Part shown: positions 17,522 to 24,732 of the stretch, in pieces
How the letters are laid out: each line of letters opens with the position of its first letter
Position numbering within the stretch: the stretch's first letter is position 1
IMG/VR virus record: IMGVR_UViG_3300024308_000016
Span: 186,001 to 250,000 of that record
Reading direction: 5' to 3' (one strand)
DNA: 64,000 nt
DNA from: a virus
Program-made: the position numbers and the translations under genes
The notes under the pieces: model-generated
What the model saw: only the letters and a program-made list of their open reading frames with translations
Database searches by the model: none
Told to the model about the DNA's origin: nothing

Positions 17522-18327
17522 TGAGTCAGTCCAACACCGAAACCGAACTGGTCTTCTACGCCAAGCTGTTGAGCTACGACGGCCTGGATGAGGCCGAAGT
17601 CATCGAAGACCACATCCAGCTGGAGAGCACTTTCACCACAGGTCCACGTATGCGCGTGCGACGGGTCACACCCATCAAGGGCGGCGCAGAAGGCGCTGGT
17701 GATCAGTACATCCTGACCCTGAAGGTGAAGGTGCCCGGCACCGATGAAGTCAATGCTTCCACCGAGACCGATGTGACTGTGGACCGCAACTTCTACCAGA
17801 ACTTCGGCCAGACCGCTACCCGCGGCATCAAGAAACGCCGCTACCACTTCACGGGTGAGCCACCCACCATCAACGGCCAACCCATCGCTGGTGTGCCGCC
17901 ACTGACGTACGAGGTCGATGTCTTCACCGGCCCCAACGGCAAGGTGCCCTACATCAAGATCGATGTGGAGCTGGACAAGTTCCTCCAAGCGCTCAAGCCC
18001 CACGGCTACACGCTCGACGATGTCCGGCAGAAGTTCACCTTCGAGTCACTACCCCTGCAGATGGAGGGCGTCTTCTATGGCCCCGACCAAGACGAGCAGC
18101 AAAAGGCGCTGCTCGACGATCTGTGGCAAAACCAGTTCGTCGTTCAACTGAACCCCGAGATCTACACCAAGCAAGAGGCCGAAGTTCCGACCCCGGAGCA
18201 GACGGCGGAAACTCAGGTGAAGGACGAGGAGGAACTTCAACAAGCGCAGCAGGTCCAAGAAACTGAGGAAACTCAGGACAACGAGGACCTGGAACCCGAA
18301 AGCGAATCGGGGGAGGGTAATGGATGA
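17521..18327 (+). CDS. Possible CYTH-like fold protein, 268 aa
   Basis: The first ~190 residues show alternating charged beta strands in the order expected for CYTH/triphosphate tunnel proteins: an ETELVF start, RMRVRRV, YILTLKVKV, ETDVTV, IKKRRYHF, LTYEVDVFTG and YIKIDVEL. Members of that fold bind triphosphates or nucleotides. The exact ExExK signature is not complete (the Lys is missing), so this is tentative. The last ~75 residues are an acidic Gln/Glu-rich tail (EETQDNEDLEPESESGEG). It follows the spanin pair with a one-base overlap and overlaps the next gene by eight bases. Confidence 0.4.
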   Translation: MSQSNTETELVFYAKLLSYDGLDEAEVIEDHIQLESTFTTGPRMRVRRVTPIKGGAEGAGDQYILTLKVKVPGTDEVNASTETDVTVDRNFYQNFGQTATRGIKKRRYHFTGEPPTINGQPIAGVPPLTYEVDVFTGPNGKVPYIKIDVELDKFLQALKPHGYTLDDVRQKFTFESLPLQMEGVFYGPDQDEQQKALLDDLWQNQFVVQLNPEIYTKQEAEVPTPEQTAETQVKDEEELQQAQQVQETEETQDNEDLEPESESGEGNG

Positions 18328-18769
18328 TCCCCAAGTAAAGTCTCATACGCTCACGGAGATCATCGACAGGTTCGTTGCCATTGGAAATGCCAAGTACAAT
18401 GGCAAGATCCACGATAATGTCCTGAACATTTTCTTTGAGATGGACCTCGAAGACCAAAAGAATCTGCTGCGTGGCGTCGTGAATGTACGAGCACTTGCAG
18501 TGACTGCGGATATCTTCAACCCCCAGATCTCTGATGCGGCAAAGATCCCTATGCCCTCAGCATCCACGACACCCAAGTCCAAGACCTCCGAATCAGGTCC
18601 GACTGAAACCTCTACTGACTCTACCTGGCTCTACCAGGTAGGCACTGTGATGGCTATTTGTTTACTGCTTGCCGTCGGCTACGCATCTGTCAACAACGAC
18701 CCAGATAGCATCAAGGTACTGGAAGCCCTTGTCAACATCATCAGTGTCGCCAGTAGCACTGTCAAATAA
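18320..18769 (+). CDS. Hypothetical membrane protein, 149 aa
   Basis: Unknown. An N-terminal soluble part (~1-75), a Ser/Thr/Pro-rich linker (~78-100), one membrane helix (~106-124, VGTVMAICLLLAVGYASV) and a short C-terminal part. The start overlaps the end of the previous gene, showing translational coupling. Its position after the spanins makes a role in lysis thinkable, for example a holin-like protein, but a single helix is weak evidence. Confidence 0.65.
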   Translation: MDDPQVKSHTLTEIIDRFVAIGNAKYNGKIHDNVLNIFFEMDLEDQKNLLRGVVNVRALAVTADIFNPQISDAAKIPMPSASTTPKSKTSESGPTETSTDSTWLYQVGTVMAICLLLAVGYASVNNDPDSIKVLEALVNIISVASSTVK

Positions 18770-18784
18770 GACATGCGCATATCC

Positions 18785-18817
18785 CCTACTCCCGAGCCCT
18801 TGCGGGCCGGGAGTAGG
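18785..18817 (+). terminator. Hairpin between convergent genes
   Basis: CCTACTCCCG pairs with CGGGAGTAGG around an inner GCCC-TTG-CGGGC loop. It lies between the stops of the plus-strand gene and the minus-strand gene at 18833, so it may serve both. Confidence 0.75.
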
Positions 18818-18832
18818 AGGTATGTCTATGCC

Positions 18833-20119
18833 TTACAGAACAGCGGTGAGCTTTTTGCTCCTTTTCTTGATGTCAACGCCCCCGATCTTGAGCAGGTAGC
18901 CCGTTGTTCGAAAGTACGCCTGGTTGTACGGCATCAAGTTGTCGGAGATGGTTTTGAGCGTTGGCAAGATGGCTGAATTGAAAGCGAAGTGCTTGTAGTA
19001 AGGGTCTTGCACCCTCAGTGCCCACCAGCGGTACTCTTTGACCTTGGAGTACTCAACGTGTTTGCCGTAGCCCATGATCAATGGCCACTTCGGCTCCTGG
19101 TAGCTGGTGAGGAAACCTGGCAAATTGGACACACGCACGTTGAAGTGTTCAAAGAAGATCTCCGGCGAGTCGACCACCACCAAGAAGCTCTGGCTGAGCA
19201 TCATGAACTGCGTGATCACCTCATCACTCCATAGCGACTCTTGGTTGATAGCCTCGGCATCGACGCCATTGGTCTCGCGGATCACATTCATGGAGCTCAT
19301 GTCCAGCTCCTTGTAGGAGTTGAAGTAGCGCTGCACATAGGGGATGCCCTTGAGCTGGAAGACAAACGTCTGATCCCCATTTTGGTAGAACACGCCTTCT
19401 TGGGGAGGCACGATGTAGCCACCCAGCACCATAAAGACCGATTTGTTGGTCAGATCAACATCGGTGCGCAGAAGCATTCCGTCTTTGAGCTTGCCGTCCG
19501 GATTCAGGGGGATGATCTGTTCTTTCCTCCAAGGATGCTTTTTTACAGCTCCGATCCCCATGAAGCTCAAGATGCCGGTGTGCGAGCAACGCATCATGGT
19601 GGCGGTGGTGCCGCCTTGGATGATGTACGCTTCGTCCTCGGTGGCATCCGTTTGATGGAAATAGCCATTGACACTCAGAAGGCAGTGCGTATGCAGCAGC
19701 TCCATGTTGGTAGGCAGCCGCGGCCTGGTCAAGCGCAGGTCCGGCATATCGGCTACGGGGTAGTTGTCCGGCACATAGCGACCCAGCCATGCAGGCATGA
19801 TCTTGTAGCCGTGGAGAACTGCATTGGCATACTCGGCGTACTTGTAGTCCGCGTTGGGGAGTTCTGGCACTGTATTGAGCGGCAAGCCATTCATATCAGC
19901 GAGCCATTCGCCCACCGTTTGTTCGGACGTCGCCAGTGTGGTGACGTAGTACATCATGTTGACGTACATCTCTTTGTCCGTGTAGGAATCGTGCACGATC
20001 ACGATCGCTTTGCTGAAACGCCCGTAGACCTGGCGCAGCATAACGTTCTTTGTATCGTAGTGATTCCAGGTAGAACCGACCGATTTCTCGACGGCTAGGG
20101 TGTCAACATAGGTGTACAT
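18833..20119 (-). CDS. Hypothetical protein, 428 aa
   Basis: Unknown. The minus-strand open frame runs much further upstream, but that part only mirrors the tail-fibre gene on the other strand; the ATG at 20119 has CAGGA six bases upstream and begins MYTYVDTLAVEKSVGSTW. The protein has no membrane segment or signal peptide and is rich in Tyr, Met and Asn, like the other putative virion proteins in this window. Its neighbours are tail fibre and spike genes, so a tail role is possible. Confidence 0.7.
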   Translation of the reverse strand: MYTYVDTLAVEKSVGSTWNHYDTKNVMLRQVYGRFSKAIVIVHDSYTDKEMYVNMMYYVTTLATSEQTVGEWLADMNGLPLNTVPELPNADYKYAEYANAVLHGYKIMPAWLGRYVPDNYPVADMPDLRLTRPRLPTNMELLHTHCLLSVNGYFHQTDATEDEAYIIQGGTTATMMRCSHTGILSFMGIGAVKKHPWRKEQIIPLNPDGKLKDGMLLRTDVDLTNKSVFMVLGGYIVPPQEGVFYQNGDQTFVFQLKGIPYVQRYFNSYKELDMSSMNVIRETNGVDAEAINQESLWSDEVITQFMMLSQSFLVVVDSPEIFFEHFNVRVSNLPGFLTSYQEPKWPLIMGYGKHVEYSKVKEYRWWALRVQDPYYKHFAFNSAILPTLKTISDNLMPYNQAYFRTTGYLLKIGGVDIKKRSKKLTAVL

Positions 20120-20194
20120 GATGGTCCTGATACTATGGCTTAACGCCTGAAGCCCGAATGCTTCGGGTATATGAAACTGTTTGAAGGAAGAATA

Positions 20195-21754
20195 ATGGCT
20201 ACAGCTCCGGTAACCTATCCTCTTGACCTGACGGGCAACAATCCCGCTAATCTGGTCAAGAACGAACTGCAAGTGTTGTCGCTGCCCAACGACACACCGT
20301 ATCGCTTTTTCGCTCCGACTTTCGCACCATTTTATCTCACGGATAACATGTCCATCACGGGCCTGGATCAAACCGGGGTGCGTATCGAGCTCAAGCAAGG
20401 CATCGACTACTACCCTTCGCTGATCTTCCAAGCAGCAACGTGGAGCACGGGTCGCCTGGTGTATGCTGGTATCACCATCATGAACACCAAGATCAATGGT
20501 CCGTTCTACATGACGTACCAGTGTTTGGGTGGCAAGTATTCGGCCAACCGAAACTTCGTGATGGAGCAGATCGCGGAGTACAACTACAACCCACGCACTC
20601 ATAGCTGGGACCAGATCACCAACATCCAGGAGCAGTTTCCTCCCACTGACCATCCCCAGGACATCGACACGTTCACAGGTTTCCGGGATCTTCTCGACGG
20701 CGTGTATTCCATCCGTGATGTGCTGGGTCTGCGGCCAGGGCCCAACAACATCATCTGGAAACACGTCCTGGATCTCCAAGATCCCCATGAGACGCTGCGT
20801 CTGATCCCGGCGATCGGGGACTTCGCGACCAAGAAAGATGTGGCTGATGCCATCATCAACCACGTCGCTCAGCCTGATCCTCACAGTCAGTACCTTCTGA
20901 AGGACGACTACGTGCCAGGTGGTGGTGGAGGTGAAGTAGACTGCGACAAGTGCATCAAGAAGCACACCGATGAACCCGATCCTCACCCTCAGTATCTGAC
21001 CAAGGCAGAAGCGGCCGCTACCTACCTGACCCCCGCACAGGCGGAGGCCACGTTCCTCACCGAAGACCAGGTCAAGGACCTGATCGGCAATGGCGGCAAG
21101 CCGGCAACGGACTCTACTCCCGGCATCATCAAGATCGCCACTCCGGAGGAGATGAAGGACAAGAACAACAACTCGGTGGCCGTTACCCCCAAGGGCGTCA
21201 ATGACCTGATCGACGAAAAGCTCACTGGTCAGGATCCTTTGCCGCAGTATCTGACCGAGCAAAAGGGCAATGCGCTGTACTACCCCCGGTCGGAGGCTGA
21301 CGCCACGTTCATGAAGAAGGGGGAGATCGACGCCAAGTTCTTGACCAAGACTGATGCTGATGCGAAGTTCTTGTCCAAAACAGAAGCCGATCAGAAGTAC
21401 CTCACTCCCCAGACAGCCGATCAGCGGTACATGAACCAAGAAAAGGGAGATGCCCGCTACGCGCTCAAGGGTGATCTGGGCAACTTCCTGACCAAGGAGC
21501 AGGCCGAGTCGCTGTACGGTCCCAACGGCACTAACAAGCCCGTCATCCCGGATGCCTCCATGACTGTCAAGGGTATCACTCGTTACGCCACTGAGCTGGA
21601 GACCCGCAACGGAACCATCAGTACTGCGGCAGTGACGCCTAACAATCTGAAGGTTGCCGCTCAGGAAATCGTGGATACAGCAGTGGCCAACATTGGTATT
21701 GCTGACACCACATTTGGCTCTCCGGCTCTCCGTTTGTTCTACGCGATCTACTGA
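20195..21754 (+). CDS. Tail fibre protein, 519 aa
   Basis: Predicted to form part of a trimeric fibre that contacts the host. After an N-terminal domain of ~220 residues come typical fibre motifs: DPHSQYLLKDDYV, DPHPQYLTKAEA and DPLPQYLTEQKG, then a run of short ~11-residue repeats with pattern YLT/FLT..A(D/E)A (KFLTKTDADAKFLSKTEADQ). The C-terminal part has the ATELETRNGT..AAVTPNNLK pattern of phage fibre tips. ATG 20195 is chosen over 20171 because GAAGGAAG sits just upstream. Three related small proteins follow in the same operon, probably partners or adhesins. Confidence 0.8.
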   Translation: MATAPVTYPLDLTGNNPANLVKNELQVLSLPNDTPYRFFAPTFAPFYLTDNMSITGLDQTGVRIELKQGIDYYPSLIFQAATWSTGRLVYAGITIMNTKINGPFYMTYQCLGGKYSANRNFVMEQIAEYNYNPRTHSWDQITNIQEQFPPTDHPQDIDTFTGFRDLLDGVYSIRDVLGLRPGPNNIIWKHVLDLQDPHETLRLIPAIGDFATKKDVADAIINHVAQPDPHSQYLLKDDYVPGGGGGEVDCDKCIKKHTDEPDPHPQYLTKAEAAATYLTPAQAEATFLTEDQVKDLIGNGGKPATDSTPGIIKIATPEEMKDKNNNSVAVTPKGVNDLIDEKLTGQDPLPQYLTEQKGNALYYPRSEADATFMKKGEIDAKFLTKTDADAKFLSKTEADQKYLTPQTADQRYMNQEKGDARYALKGDLGNFLTKEQAESLYGPNGTNKPVIPDASMTVKGITRYATELETRNGTISTAAVTPNNLKVAAQEIVDTAVANIGIADTTFGSPALRLFYAIY

Positions 21755-21755
21755 T

Positions 21756-22466
21756 ATGGCATACAGTATCTGCAAAGCAGGACACGTCGCGGGGTCTATC
21801 GATCCCGTGCTCGTATACACTACCCCCAACCGCCATATGGCGATGGTGACAGTTCGGCTGCTGCCGATCTACCCTCTGGGTAGTGGGCAGACCGTGACAG
21901 CTGATGTCTATATCCGTACGGCCGGCGGTGCTGACGACATGCCGGTGGCCCTGGGTCTGCAAGTGGTTCCTGGTGTACCGTACGAGCTTAAGGCAGTGTA
22001 TATCCACGGCAACCAGACGCTGGTCATCAAGCCGTATGGTAACATGGATTGGTGCGTCGATGGATATGGTGACGCTTCCCCTACTTCGGAGGACCTTCCT
22101 CAAGGCCGGATGTTCAGCGTCTCTGGCTGGAAGACTTCGAGCAGCCCGTTCATCTTGCTGGATATCCCCGATGCCCGCAAACGCCTGACCAATGCCGTGG
22201 AGGCAGACTTCTTCATCAACGGACAAGTCAGCCAAGACGTACGTATCGATGTGAAGGTCTCCAATAGCATCATCGACACGGACACCGCTTTCAACAGCGC
22301 CATCAACACTGCGTGGCTGTTCACCACAATGCTCAAGCCCGGCGTGCCGACTCGGATTTTCCGAAAGATCACGTTTAGCTATCGGTACATCGCACTGAAG
22401 GTTTACAGTGATGCAGAAGTCAGCGCATTCGTTCAATACAACCTCAGGGACCACAATTTGCTATGA
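21756..22466 (+). CDS. Fibre-associated two-domain protein A, 236 aa
   Basis: Starts one base after the tail-fibre stop and overlaps the next gene by four bases. It reads as two beta-rich domains; the second contains IFRKITFSYRYIALKVYSD, which lines up by eye with MVFRKLTIPPGST in the next protein and IYRKAMMKPSTYM in the third. The first contains VPGVPYELKAVY, matching QPDETYRLQGII and QPGESYELDCIP. So three paralogues follow the fibre gene. They may be fibre tips, receptor-binding or chaperone proteins; the function is inferred from position only. Confidence 0.65.
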   Translation: MAYSICKAGHVAGSIDPVLVYTTPNRHMAMVTVRLLPIYPLGSGQTVTADVYIRTAGGADDMPVALGLQVVPGVPYELKAVYIHGNQTLVIKPYGNMDWCVDGYGDASPTSEDLPQGRMFSVSGWKTSSSPFILLDIPDARKRLTNAVEADFFINGQVSQDVRIDVKVSNSIIDTDTAFNSAINTAWLFTTMLKPGVPTRIFRKITFSYRYIALKVYSDAEVSAFVQYNLRDHNLL

Positions 22467-23143
22467 GTGTCAACTTCATTAATGAGACCGGCTATATTCT
22501 GGCAGCCAATACTGCACCCGGGGCCGCGATCTACATGAACCAGTACCCTAGTACGACAGTAGTGGTGGATATAACCATTACGCCAATAGGGGCAAACACT
22601 ATCCCGTTAAAGGTGACTATCCAAATATCGGGCCAGATTTTCGAGCTCATTCCAATTCGCCAACCCGATGAAACATATCGCTTGCAAGGCATCATTGTTC
22701 GATACCTGGAGATAATCAGGGCTATCGGTAATCCTTTTACCTTCAAGGTGACCGGTCTTCAGGAGACCAATGTGCTGCCTGCCGGAATGGATAGCATCGC
22801 TACAGCCAATGCACTGCGAGAAGACCATTATGATCGCCCGCTTGGTTGGACGGAAACCGTTGCGTTGCCTTCCGCCAAATGGGGCTCGTGCATGGATGTG
22901 TGGATAACACCATTTACCGGATCTTCTTCCGTCGCCAAGCGGTTTACATTGTCAGTCCAATACCCTACTGGCGGCACCTACAAGGAGTATCGACCGTTTG
23001 ATGTTCTTCCAATTACGGCACCGATGGTGTTCAGGAAACTGACCATTCCACCTGGGTCAACAGTTAAGGGTACCCTATATGGGAACATCGCAGTGTATTA
23101 CCAATGGGCTTGGCAGCGTATTGGTCCAACTCCGGATCTGTAA
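22463..23143 (+). CDS. Fibre-associated two-domain protein B, 226 aa
   Basis: Second of three tandem paralogues after the tail fibre. Beta-rich, two similar halves, with the shared FRK motif (MVFRKLTIPPGST) near the end. The DNA is more AT rich than its neighbours and uses rarer codons (ATA, CCA, GGG, TTA) that flanking genes avoid, suggesting later acquisition or swapping of this gene. Starts within the stop of protein A (ATGAG) and its TAA overlaps the ATG of protein C. Confidence 0.65.
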   Translation: MSVNFINETGYILAANTAPGAAIYMNQYPSTTVVVDITITPIGANTIPLKVTIQISGQIFELIPIRQPDETYRLQGIIVRYLEIIRAIGNPFTFKVTGLQETNVLPAGMDSIATANALREDHYDRPLGWTETVALPSAKWGSCMDVWITPFTGSSSVAKRFTLSVQYPTGGTYKEYRPFDVLPITAPMVFRKLTIPPGSTVKGTLYGNIAVYYQWAWQRIGPTPDL

Positions 23144-23817
23144 TGTCATACAACATCGCTAGCGGCGATCTCGCCTCCTCCTACCAAAAGACCGTCTATG
23201 GAACCACCTGGAACGACTCTCGGGTCTACCAGGTGTGCTCCGTGAAGGTTACCGCCTACGGCACTGAGCCGTTGGTCTTCACCCTGGGCACCAAGTTCGT
23301 TGAAGGCTCCGCCAACAACGACATCCAATACCGGATGCTCGCACGCAGGATCACCATCCAGCCAGGCGAGAGCTACGAGCTCGACTGCATTCCCACGTAC
23401 TACAATCAGCAAGTGTATGTACGTCAGCTGTCGGGCAATGGGATCGCGTACATCTACGCCACGCCCTATGTCCCCAAAACCAATGCGCCTGTGCGCTTCA
23501 TCGGCACCACGTCTTACCAGACTGGCGCCGGTGGTCAGGCCATCTACTATATGCAGCCTGCTCAAGGGCACTACTGCATCATGGACATCTTCGTGGGCGC
23601 CATCAGCGGCTCCCCGACGGTGAATATCATCACAGGTGCGACTGCCCCGTCAAACCTGCAAAACCCGGATTACATCATCCGCGGCGGCAAGGTGCTGGAC
23701 TCTGAACCCTATATCTACCGCAAAGCCATGATGAAGCCATCCACCTACATGGTCGTTCAGGTTTCTAATGGCGTCGTCGATGTCACGATGCTGGGACTCG
23801 GTGTCTCGAACACATAA
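23143..23817 (+). CDS. Fibre-associated two-domain protein C, 224 aa
   Basis: Third tandem paralogue. The first half has VYQVCSVKVTAYG and QPGESYELDCIP, the second HYCIMDIFVGAISG and IYRKAMMKPST, matching the domain plan of proteins A and B. Start ATG 23143 overlaps the stop of protein B. The operon ends a few bases later at a strong hairpin. Likely part of the host-contact apparatus together with the fibre; not proven. Confidence 0.65.
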   Translation: MSYNIASGDLASSYQKTVYGTTWNDSRVYQVCSVKVTAYGTEPLVFTLGTKFVEGSANNDIQYRMLARRITIQPGESYELDCIPTYYNQQVYVRQLSGNGIAYIYATPYVPKTNAPVRFIGTTSYQTGAGGQAIYYMQPAQGHYCIMDIFVGAISGSPTVNIITGATAPSNLQNPDYIIRGGKVLDSEPYIYRKAMMKPSTYMVVQVSNGVVDVTMLGLGVSNT

Positions 23818-23823
23818 CCACAT

Positions 23824-23857
23824 CTCCCTGGAGCTCCCTTGCGGGGGCTCCAGGGAG
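23824..23857 (+). terminator. Hairpin between convergent fibre and spike genes
   Basis: CTCCCTGGAGC pairs with GCTCCAGGGAG, with an inner TCCC-TTGC-GGGG extension. It lies between the plus-strand fibre operon and the minus-strand spike gene and could stop both. Confidence 0.8.
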
Positions 23858-23867
23858 GTATGACGTG

Positions 23868-24674
23868 TTAGTGAGGACCGTGGCCTCCGGGAAAGTGGGC
23901 ATAGCCGCTGACTTGCAGGCTGCCTCGGATCTGTACGTTGCCACTGAAGATGGAGCTGGGAGCTTCAACATAAAAGCCCTTGGGTCCCGTGATCTTGGGG
24001 TGACCATCCCGGGTCTCAAACCGACCTCCCGATGCATCGGTGAGCGAAACGTTGTTGTTGGCGCTGTCGAGCTCGATGATGTTTCCGACGTTGTCCTTGA
24101 TGATGACTTTGTTCTCACCTGGGAAGATGTTGAACTCGTACATGAACTGCTCGCCGTCGCTTTGCGTGGTCACAAACTTGATGCTTTTGGCATTCATCGT
24201 ATCCCAGCGCATGTAGTAGGAACTGTCAAGGTCCCATGGAGTCAGCGTCGGGTCTCTCAGGTTTCCGATTCCCCAGATCACATCCTCCAGTCTTCGAAGC
24301 ATGGGTTCCCGAAACTGTGTATTCCAGTACAGTTGTTCAGAGTCAGCGTACTTGTAGATCATCACCGTCTCATTGGCCCGCACATCTGGGGAACTCATGA
24401 GGTGATTGTCGCCCATGGGGATCCAGATGGCTTCGACGATGGCGCGGGCGTCGGCCTTCACCGAAGTAGGCACTCCTTGCGCGTTGATGGGCTGCAGGTC
24501 ATATTCCACCTTGGACTCATCAACCATCCCGCTTTGCATAGTCACCCGCTCGACTGGGTAGACACGGATGGTGTCGCTGCCTTCTTCTTTGTCTGCGGTG
24601 ACGATCCCAATACTATACTCCCGAAGTCCGGACTGGAACTCATCGAGCAGTGTTCTAAATTGTGGCTGTTCCAT
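23868..24674 (-). CDS. Probable baseplate central spike protein, 268 aa
   Basis: Likely the membrane-piercing tip of a contractile tail. The N-terminal half looks like an OB-fold/gpV-type domain. From ~190 the sequence turns into short beta repeats as in spike helices (VIIKDNVGNIIELDSANNNV, VSLTDASGGRF) and ends in a His-rich tip, HFPGGHGPH, reminiscent of the metal-binding apex of Mu gp45/P2 gpV-type spikes. Start ATG 24674 follows AAGGA by nine bases. It is divergent from the gp46-like gene, 58 bases away. Confidence 0.65.
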   Translation of the reverse strand: MEQPQFRTLLDEFQSGLREYSIGIVTADKEEGSDTIRVYPVERVTMQSGMVDESKVEYDLQPINAQGVPTSVKADARAIVEAIWIPMGDNHLMSSPDVRANETVMIYKYADSEQLYWNTQFREPMLRRLEDVIWGIGNLRDPTLTPWDLDSSYYMRWDTMNAKSIKFVTTQSDGEQFMYEFNIFPGENKVIIKDNVGNIIELDSANNNVSLTDASGGRFETRDGHPKITGPKGFYVEAPSSIFSGNVQIRGSLQVSGYAHFPGGHGPH

Positions 24675-24732
24675 AGATCCATTCCTTTTTGATACGTTGG
24701 ATTCATGTTATGTATACTCCAGAAAGCCGGCT
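24675..24732 (+). promoter_or_regulatory. Divergent intergenic region with TATAC element
   Basis: These 58 bases must serve both the minus-strand spike gene and the plus-strand gp46-like gene. TGTATACTCC at 24711-24720 is close to TATACCCGGC before the gene at 61237 (both followed by CAGAAAG) and resembles GTATAC/GTATAT sequences before 29270 and 32733. It may be a short promoter element near the start codon. Confidence 0.35.

Noticed and set aside
12790-20070. Shared TTCTTTGTATCGT sequence in the portal and 18833 genes as a repeat
   Set aside because: It encodes a similar short peptide (DTKN) in both proteins, but the flanks do not match; probably chance or a short shared motif.
20120-21829. 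N-terminal extension of the minus-strand gene at 18833
   Set aside because: It lies opposite the tail-fibre gene, has nonsense composition, and a good ATG with ribosome binding site exists at 20119.
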